Made by a program: the position numbers and the translations under genes. A DNA stretch of 46,080 nt from Synergistaceae bacterium (GTDB taxonomy: Bacteria > Synergistota > Synergistia > Synergistales > Aminobacteriaceae), in the NCBI GenBank assembly GCA_017449135.1, contig JAFSKE010000102.1, positions 1-46,080 on the forward strand, in the 5' to 3' direction. Positions 40,482 through 46,080 of this stretch are shown here, piece after piece. Positions within the stretch are counted from its first letter, which is position 1, and each line of letters begins with the position of its first letter. The notes under the pieces were generated by a model that worked only from the letters and a program-made list of their open reading frames with translations, did no database searches and was not told where the DNA came from.

Positions 40482-42974
40482 TTATCCTTTAATTACAATA
40501 TTCACAAGTTTATTCGGAACTGCGATAACTTTAACGACATCTTTACCTGCGATTTTCTCAATTATTGACGGCTCCGACATAATGCTTTTTTCGAGTTCGT
40601 CCTTTGAAAGGTCAGCGGCTCTTTCAAATTTACCTCTGATTTTTCCGTTAATCTGTGCAACAATCGTAACGCTGTCTTGAACTAACGAATTTTTATCTGC
40701 TTTCGGCCAGTCTTCAAGGCACAACATTTTTTCATGGCCTAACATTTCCCATAATTCTTCGGTTATGTGAGGGCAGAACGGTGAAAGGCAGTTTAACAAA
40801 ACTTCAATGGCTTCGTGTTTAACTTCCCATGCTTCATCGGAATCATCATTCACTGAATAAATAGAATTTGTTAATTCCATTAAGCGTGCTATGGCTGTGT
40901 TAAATTGTTTTTCGTCGTAAATGTCGTGTGTAACATTTTCAATCGTTGAATGAATCCTGCGTTTCAAATCCCTTAATTTCGAGTCTTTGATTTCGTTCAT
41001 AGGAATAATTTTTGAGCCGAATTTTTTAAGACTGTCGCAATTTTCCTCAACGAATCTCCAAACACGATTCAAAAATCTGTGTGCTCCTTCAACGTTTCTG
41101 TCAGACCATTCAAGATCGTTATTCGGCGGAGCAGCAAACAAAATAAATAATCTCACTGTATCTGCACCGAACTTTTTAACAATTTCGGTCGGGTCTACGG
41201 TGTTTCCGAGAGATTTTGACATCTTCGCACCGTCTTTAATAACCATTCCTTGAGTCAATAATCTTGTGAAGGGTTCACGGTATTTTGTTAAGCCAATGTC
41301 AGTTAAAAATTTCGCAAAGAAACGAGCATAAATTAAATGTAAACATGCGTGTTCAATTCCTCCGATATATTGATCAACCGGCATCCAGTAATCGACATCG
41401 GATTTTTCAAACGGGAATTTCTCGTCGTGTGGCGAACAGTATCTGTCAAAATACCATGAAGAACAGAAAAATGTGTCCATTGTATCGGCTTCACGAATCG
41501 CAGGGCCTCCACAGTGCGGGCATGTCGTATTCAAAAATTCGGGCAAGTCTAATAACGGTGAATGTCCGACTTCTTTAACTTCGACATCTTCGGGGAGTCT
41601 GACGGGTAAATCTTTTTCGGGAACGGGAACGACTCCGCATTTTTCGCAATAAACAAAAGGAATCGGAGTTCCCCAATATCTTTGACGTGAAATTAACCAA
41701 TCTCGTAATTTGAAATTGACTTCACGTTTACAAATTCCGTTTTTCTCGCCCCAGTCAATCATTTTTGTAATGGCTTCGGAAGTTTTGAAGCCGTTAAACT
41801 GTTCGGAGTTGCATGTTATGCCGTCTTCTTCAAATGCACTTGTCATAGTTTCGCCGTCTAAAATCGTACCGTCTGAAGGATTTATGACGGGAATAATTTT
41901 GATTCCGTATTTTTTGCAAAAATCGAAGTCTCTTTGATCGTGTGCAGGGACTCCCATAATTGCGCCTGTTCCGTAATCAATCAAAATATAATTTGCAATC
42001 CAGATTGGAATTTTTTTGCCTGTTACGGGATTAATTCCGTAAAATGGAGTCTTGAATCCTAATTTTTCGGCTTTTGCGTCAGATCTTTCAATCGAACTTT
42101 GAGACGTAACTTTTTTGACGAAATCATTTAATTTTTCTGCGTCATCAGGATTCATTTTCTCAAGCATCGTTTTAACAAGTTCATGTTCAGGAGCAAGAGC
42201 AATAAACGTAACTCCGTAAATCGTATCGAATCTCGTTGTGAATGCTTCAAGATTGTAATCGAGTTCGGGAATTTTGAAAGTCAATTTTGCACCTTCGGAA
42301 CGTCCGATCCAGTTCGTCTGCATAATTCTGACACGCTTAGGCCAACCCTGTAAATCTTTTTCGATGTCGTCCAATAATTCCTGAGCGTAATCGGTGATTT
42401 TTATAAACCACTGCTTCAAATTTTTCTTCGTTACAGGGTTATGACATCTCCAGCAGCAGCCCTCTTCGACCTGCTCATTAGCTAAAACAGTTCCGCATGT
42501 TTCGCACCAATTAACGGGAGCTTGTTTTTGATAAACAATTCCTTTTTTGTACATCTGAAGGAAAATCCATTGATTCCATTTGTAATATTCGGGAAGGCAT
42601 GTAATAGCTTCACGGTTCCAATCGTAACTGTAGCCCATTCGTTTTAATTGAGCTGTCATGTATTCAATATTTGAAAGCGTCCAATCGTGGGGCTTAGTTT
42701 TGTATTTTATTGCGGCATTTTCGGCAGGCATTCCGAAAGAATCGAATCCGATAGTGTATAAAACATTTTTTCCGTTCTTTCGTAAAAATCTCGCTAAGAC
42801 ATCACCGATCGAGTAATTTCTGATGTGTCCCATGTGTAAAGCACCGCTTGGATAAGGGAACATTTCAAGACAAAAGAATTTTTCTTTTGAAGTGTCGGTG
42901 TGAGATTCAAAACATTTTGATTCGTTCCATTTTGACTGCCATTTATTTTCTATATTCGCAAAATCATAAGGCAT
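40482..42974 (-). CDS. leuS: Leucyl-tRNA synthetase
   Basis: 830 residues from the ATG at 42974, where LeuS proteins begin ([16 protein letters not shown]) and where GGAGG lies 13 nt upstream; the frame is open 57 bp further up but that part is not LeuS-like. [14 protein letters not shown] is the HIGH motif and [12 protein letters not shown] the KMSKS loop. The editing domain (about 220-420) retains [20 protein letters not shown] zinc-ribbon-like pair of CxxC motifs (CETCG, CCWRCH) is in the N-terminal insert. It charges tRNA-Leu. Full length with no anomaly. Confidence 0.97.
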   Translation of the reverse strand: MPYDFANIENKWQSKWNESKCFESHTDTSKEKFFCLEMFPYPSGALHMGHIRNYSIGDVLARFLRKNGKNVLYTIGFDSFGMPAENAAIKYKTKPHDWTLSNIEYMTAQLKRMGYSYDWNREAITCLPEYYKWNQWIFLQMYKKGIVYQKQAPVNWCETCGTVLANEQVEEGCCWRCHNPVTKKNLKQWFIKITDYAQELLDDIEKDLQGWPKRVRIMQTNWIGRSEGAKLTFKIPELDYNLEAFTTRFDTIYGVTFIALAPEHELVKTMLEKMNPDDAEKLNDFVKKVTSQSSIERSDAKAEKLGFKTPFYGINPVTGKKIPIWIANYILIDYGTGAIMGVPAHDQRDFDFCKKYGIKIIPVINPSDGTILDGETMTSAFEEDGITCNSEQFNGFKTSEAITKMIDWGEKNGICKREVNFKLRDWLISRQRYWGTPIPFVYCEKCGVVPVPEKDLPVRLPEDVEVKEVGHSPLLDLPEFLNTTCPHCGGPAIREADTMDTFFCSSWYFDRYCSPHDEKFPFEKSDVDYWMPVDQYIGGIEHACLHLIYARFFAKFLTDIGLTKYREPFTRLLTQGMVIKDGAKMSKSLGNTVDPTEIVKKFGADTVRLFILFAAPPNNDLEWSDRNVEGAHRFLNRVWRFVEENCDSLKKFGSKIIPMNEIKDSKLRDLKRRIHSTIENVTHDIYDEKQFNTAIARLMELTNSIYSVNDDSDEAWEVKHEAIEVLLNCLSPFCPHITEELWEMLGHEKMLCLEDWPKADKNSLVQDSVTIVAQINGKIRGKFERAADLSKDELEKSIMSEPSIIEKIAGKDVVKVIAVPNKLVNIVIKG

Positions 42975-43048
42975 TAAAAAATTTTTACCTCCGTTAAAAA
43001 TATTTGTTTTTGCGAAATTATACAACGGCATAAAAAAATTCCCCTACC

Positions 43049-43345
43049 TTAGGGGATTAAACTTGGATTTTGTTTAGCTAATTTTGCGTTATTTTCCTCA
43101 ATTAAACGTTTGGTTAATTGTTCTACATCTTTCAAATTAATTGAAGGTTTGCGGAAATCTTCAATGATTGATTCGATTTTTATTATTGAGAGAGCTACAA
43201 CATATATTCCTAAAATAAATTCAACAAGATAAGCTCGTGCATCAAAAACTTCTTTGCGAATATACTCGCCGTCCTTGTTTTCAGCTCCATAACTCACTGA
43301 CGAAATTACAAAAATTAAAATCATTGCCGCAAAAAATTTTTTCAT
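43049..43345 (-). CDS. Small secreted or membrane protein, function unknown
   Basis: 98 residues. The signal peptide is MKKFFAAMILIFVISSVSYG. The mature part holds one more hydrophobic helix (LVEFILGIYVVALSIIKI) and a charged C-terminal helix with EQLTKRLIEENNAKLAKQ. I recognise no family. A ribosome site GGAGG lies upstream of the ATG. It lies upstream of leuS on the same strand, with 74 bp between them. Confidence 0.6.
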   Translation of the reverse strand: MKKFFAAMILIFVISSVSYGAENKDGEYIRKEVFDARAYLVEFILGIYVVALSIIKIESIIEDFRKPSINLKDVEQLTKRLIEENNAKLAKQNPSLIP

Positions 43346-43424
43346 CTTTTACACCTCCGTTAAATTTTAATATTTTTGAAATTATACAATGACGTAAAAC
43401 TTTTTGAAAACTGGAACTAAATCG

Positions 43425-43458
43425 CTTTTTTGTAGTTGAAAATGTAGTTGAAAAAAAT
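43425..43458 (+). repeat. Tandem 12-mer (TGTAGTTGAAAA twice)
   Basis: Two adjacent TGTAGTTGAAAA units in a T-rich/A-rich frame, related to the pair at 22862-22890 at nearly every position. It is about 45 bp upstream of a transposase remnant. The rest of the 158-bp gap (43346-43503) shows nothing else I can name. Confidence 0.7.
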
Positions 43459-43503
43459 TTACTTCTCTGATAAGTTTTGAATGTGAAAATCTTTATGGAA
43501 TGA

Positions 43504-43728
43504 GTGAAAAAATATTTGAGTACGATTATAAAACGAAAAATAAATAATGCAATCTATGTTATCGAAATTACAAGTTACAGAGACAAAAACGGAAATCCCC
43601 GAAACAAACAAAGATGTCTCGGGAAACTTGATGACGACGGCGTATTAATCTCTTCAGGAAAAAAATTGCCCGCCGAAATTAAAGAAGTCAAGAAAATCAC
43701 AAAAAAATTCATCGTTACAGAAAAATAA
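43504..43728 (+). pseudogene. Transposase N-terminal remnant (IS1634/IS4-like)
   Basis: A 74-residue frame from GTG. The segment IYVIEITSYRDKNGNPRNKQRCLGKLDDDG matches, from memory, the conserved N-terminus of IS1634-type DDE transposases (pattern Y.YE..SY.D...k.pr.k..ciGKld.etGe); the quoted stretch extends over positions about 17-46. The DDE catalytic core that should follow, about 400 residues, is absent; the frame ends and the helicase gene converges 6 bp later. It is therefore probably a decayed insertion, or a small protein reusing the domain. Confidence 0.6.
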
Positions 43729-43734
43729 TTTAAT

Positions 43735-45351
43735 TTAACGTCCCGATTCAATTTCCCCGATTTTTTCCTCAAATCCGTATATTGTCGGGTCAATCGTGTC
43801 TACTGTCTCGTTAAGTTCCCGCATTAACCTGAATTTTCGATTTTTCGGCAGTCTGTTCGCAAACCTTTTCACCTTCAACAACGCCTGCAAATAATTTCTC
43901 TCGTAAAGCGTCAATAATTTCGCAGCCATTAATGCACTCGGAGTCGTTTCGTCAAAAAATAATTTCGCCATTTCCAAATTTTCATCGATACTCATTTCAT
44001 CGTACCAGATTTCAGCTAAAACCTTTTTGAATTTTCCCCGATTTTTTCGTCGTGCAATTTTTGAGACGGCGTGATCTATTTTTATCATGCTGTCTTCAAT
44101 CATTTCAAGCATTTTTTCAGGCGTTGATTGAGGCAGTGAATATTCAGCGATGTATTCAGCTTCGGCCTCGATTAATATTTGATTTCTCAATAATTTTCCG
44201 TATGAAGGCGTTAAGGAAATTTGTGCTGACTCCGACGACTTATCCATTAATTTTTTGAACTCAATTCCTGTATCGAAAAATTTGCTCTCAAACGGCGAAT
44301 CCTGAAGCCATGTTACATAACCGGGATCAAATAATCCTTTCCTGCCTGCCCTTCCTGACATCTGCAAAAATTCATTTTTCGTTATCGGCTGATATGAATA
44401 ATAATTCACAAGCTGGGCAAAAATTACATATTGTGCCGGAAGATTTACACCGAGCGATAATGCACTTGTCCCGCAGACAACATCTAACAATCTTTCACGG
44501 AAAGCACTTTCAACCAATAATTTTTCCTTCGGCAGCATACTCCCGTGATAAATTCCGACTCCTCTGAATAAACTTGAAAACATACGCTTGACTTCTAAAA
44601 TTCTTGCGAGCTTCTCAAGTCTTGAAACATTTTCAGGCTTTATTCGTTTTCTTGTTGCTGCGATTCTTTCGGCAAGTTCGATTACTCCCCTTTGTGAAAA
44701 TACAAATACTAATGCATCATGAATATCTGAAAATCTCACGGGCTTTTCAGGCGTATAAATTAATTCGGTGATTCTTTTTCTTGCGGCGTGAATCACAAAA
44801 TCACGATAACAGATTGCCGACAAATATTTTCCGATGTCCTTAATATTTCCAAGCGTAGCCGACATTACTAAAATATCCGTGTCAAGTGCCGTGTTCTTTA
44901 ATCCGTCAATGTAACTTCGTGAACGGTCTGACTCGTTAAATATATAATGAAATTCATCGATGATTAATTTTTGATGTGATTTTAGAGCGTATTTCATCGT
45001 GTAAATTTCTTGAGTGCAGCAAATTATTTGAGCTCCTTCGTTACGTTTGAAGTCTCCCGTTTCGATTCCGACATCAAGCCCCATTCTTCGTAAATCTAAA
45101 TATCTTTCATTGCTTAGTGCCTTAATCGGAGCTGTAAAAATTATTCGTGAAGCATCAGGATTTTTTATTATTTCGCCATTCCTCGATAAAATTCCAGCCC
45201 ACAAATACGCTACTAAAGTTTTTCCTGAGCCTGTCGGAGCTGACAAAACCGCATTTTGATTCTCAATGTGATTGAACGCTCTAATCTGCCAGTCATAAAA
45301 TTTAATTTTTTCCAAGTCTTGAAATATCTCCTTATGAAATAAAGCGGGCAA
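43735..45351 (-). CDS. Ski2-like DExH helicase (start ambiguous with rnpB)
   Basis: 538 residues from the TTG at 45351. Motif I is SAPTGSGKT, motif Ia FTAPIKALSNERY, motif II DEFHYI, motif III MSATLG, and motif VI QMSGRAGRKG. The DEFH box and the GRAGRKG form place it in the Ski2/Mtr4 group of RNA/DNA helicases. A helical C-terminal region (about 380-538) lacks the full ratchet of Hel308. The TTG at 45351 lies inside the 3' arm of RNase P RNA. A second in-frame TTG at 45315 has AAGGAG about 12 nt upstream, fits the spacing seen here and would leave the RNA gene intact, so the real product is probably 526 residues. Confidence 0.88.
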   Translation of the reverse strand: MPALFHKEIFQDLEKIKFYDWQIRAFNHIENQNAVLSAPTGSGKTLVAYLWAGILSRNGEIIKNPDASRIIFTAPIKALSNERYLDLRRMGLDVGIETGDFKRNEGAQIICCTQEIYTMKYALKSHQKLIIDEFHYIFNESDRSRSYIDGLKNTALDTDILVMSATLGNIKDIGKYLSAICYRDFVIHAARKRITELIYTPEKPVRFSDIHDALVFVFSQRGVIELAERIAATRKRIKPENVSRLEKLARILEVKRMFSSLFRGVGIYHGSMLPKEKLLVESAFRERLLDVVCGTSALSLGVNLPAQYVIFAQLVNYYSYQPITKNEFLQMSGRAGRKGLFDPGYVTWLQDSPFESKFFDTGIEFKKLMDKSSESAQISLTPSYGKLLRNQILIEAEAEYIAEYSLPQSTPEKMLEMIEDSMIKIDHAVSKIARRKNRGKFKKVLAEIWYDEMSIDENLEMAKLFFDETTPSALMAAKLLTLYERNYLQALLKVKRFANRLPKNRKFRLMRELNETVDTIDPTIYGFEEKIGEIESGR

Positions 45352-45684
45352 CTCATAAGCCGGGTTCTGTGTGATTAACGGTCATTTATCTTAAATACTC
45401 CTCACGAAATATTTTTAGCGATCGTACCCAGAGATATGCGGGCAACATAATTTCTCTCTATTCGATCTTGCTTCGTATGGGGTTTGCAAGGCTTGAAATT
45501 TACATTTCAACCGGTGGGCCATTACCCTTCACCATTTCACCATCGCACAAAAAATTTTTTATGCTGTTTGTTTTCTGTTGCACTTTCCCTCGAATTGCTC
45601 CGGCCGGACGTTATCCGACATACTGCCCTGTGAAGCCCGGACTTTCCTCTGAAAATTTTTTCCAGCGACCGTTTGAATTACCCG
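45345..45684 (-). ncRNA. rnpB: RNase P RNA (bacterial class A)
   Basis: Read on the minus strand, GAGGAAAGTCCGGGC occurs near the 5' end and ACAGAACCCGGCTTATGAG near the 3' end, the two universal conserved blocks. GGGTAATTC (45683-45675) and GAGTTGCCC (45354-45346) pair over nine positions as helix P1 and set the boundaries at about 340 nt. The internal GAGGGAAAGTGCAACAGAAA is also characteristic. It is the catalytic RNA that trims tRNA 5' leaders. The following helicase frame runs into P1. Confidence 0.95.
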
Positions 45685-45703
45685 AAATAATTTTAACATG
45701 GGT

Positions 45704-45733
45704 TTGGATTTTAATTCGTATATATAGTATAAT
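45704..45733 (+). promoter_or_regulatory. Candidate promoter for the gene at 45781
   Basis: TTGGAT (45704-45709) and TATAAT (45728-45733) with an 18-bp spacer, about 48 bp before the ATG. The rnpB gene starts on the opposite strand from the same interval. Confidence 0.45.
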
Positions 45734-45780
45734 CTACTTATTGCACAATCATGAAAAAATGAAGGGAAATATTTATTAAA

Positions 45781-46080
45781 ATGATAAAACGAAAATTAAA
45801 CGGAATATTTTTATTGATTATAGCCTTTATATTTTTGCAATGTATTCCGAGCGAATCTGCTACTAAAAAATTTAATGGAACTTATCTTAATAATTTTCAC
45901 CTGTATCAAATCGGCTCTAACGAATTTGTAATTAAATTATACGGTAAAAATCTTGATTTGTCTGAACCTGAATTTTTTGAAAATACGGCTCAGATTATTT
46001 TAGCGAACACAAAAATTAAAAATACTCACGCCATGAATCTTTTAACGGATAATATCGAACATTCCGTCCCTATTGTTAGC
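45781..46080 (+). CDS. Secreted protein, AMIN-like N-terminus, possibly a pilus secretin (3' end outside window)
   Basis: The first 100 residues are visible. The signal peptide (RKLNGIFLLIIAFIFLQC) could also be a lipobox ending at Cys19. The mature part has alternating beta strands: GTYLNNFHLYQIGSNEFVI, KLYGKNLDLSEPEF, QIILANTKI. That layout resembles an AMIN domain as found at the N-terminus of PilQ secretins. PilQ would complete the pilus genes at 9096-11563, but with only 100 residues this is a guess. The ribosome site AAGGGAA lies about 11 nt before the ATG. Confidence 0.55.
   Translation, partial: MIKRKLNGIFLLIIAFIFLQCIPSESATKKFNGTYLNNFHLYQIGSNEFVIKLYGKNLDLSEPEFFENTAQIILANTKIKNTHAMNLLTDNIEHSVPIVS

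Noticed and set aside
42975-43031. 19-residue extension of LeuS.
   Set aside because: LeuS proteins begin at the MPYDF segment, and GGAGG precedes that ATG, not the upstream one.
45468-45779. 103-residue plus-strand frame opposite rnpB.
   Set aside because: It lies across the conserved RNase P RNA, with no protein similarity.

Overview
The window reads as the chromosome of an AT-rich, diderm (outer-membrane) bacterium. Signs of this are type IV pilus genes of the PilM/PilN kind, a secreted alpha-2-macroglobulin, secreted enzymes with cleavable signal peptides and FtsA/FtsZ division. The gene content and the order rpmE-thyX-DUF1385-prfA-prmC, with larE, cbiA and a tannase-like esterase, fit a gut-type Synergistota lineage best. 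That is a judgement from gene content, not a measured placement.

Layout. 1-1895 (+): end of a cobyrinate a,c-diamide synthase, a secreted flavodoxin and larE. 1896-4942 (-): rsmH, an ftsL-like gene and ftsI, one part of a split dcw cluster. 5040-11563 (+): a tightly coupled run of a winged-helix protein, an AAA ATPase and a Cas4-like nuclease, the last continuing in frame into a prepilin-like protein, followed by a PilM-PilN fusion and two prepilins. 11623-22841 (+): mltG, a degenerate ftsK, murC, murB, an ftsQ-position gene, ftsA, ftsZ, a SPOR protein and folC. 22898-26626 (-): a HAD phosphatase, a PTS EIIBCA permease and two small membrane proteins with look-alike hairpins. 26721-28422 (+): a secreted thioredoxin-fold protein and a tannase-like esterase. 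28545-28882: a structured RNA element of about 338 nt just before rpsO, resembling HEARO/omega RNA. 28897-33952 (+): rpsO, rpmE, thyX, DUF1385, prfA, prmC, a pseudopilin and a diiron MBL-fold protein. 34013-39382 (-): alpha-2-macroglobulin. Then cheV (+), leuS (-), a small membrane protein (-), a transposase remnant (+), a Ski2-like helicase (-), RNase P RNA (-) and the start of a secreted protein (+).

How the parts work together. Most of the window is peptidoglycan synthesis and division (rsmH, ftsL, ftsI, mltG, ftsK, murC, murB, ftsQ-like, ftsA, ftsZ, SPOR) and translation (rpsO, rpmE, prfA, prmC, leuS, rnpB). The least ordinary parts are four. (a) The HTH-ATPase-nuclease module is wired into the pilus operon, with the nuclease fused to a prepilin. 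(b) The structured RNA appears to separate the Shine-Dalgarno sequence of rpsO from its start codon. (c) The FtsK-like protein has altered Walker A and Walker B motifs and no gamma domain. (d) A family of palindromic repeats has one copy inside prmC that is translated in frame.

Start codons were chosen partly because many genes here carry a GGAG-type Shine-Dalgarno 9-14 nt upstream of the start, longer than usual. No tRNA, 5S/16S/23S rRNA or CRISPR array was seen.
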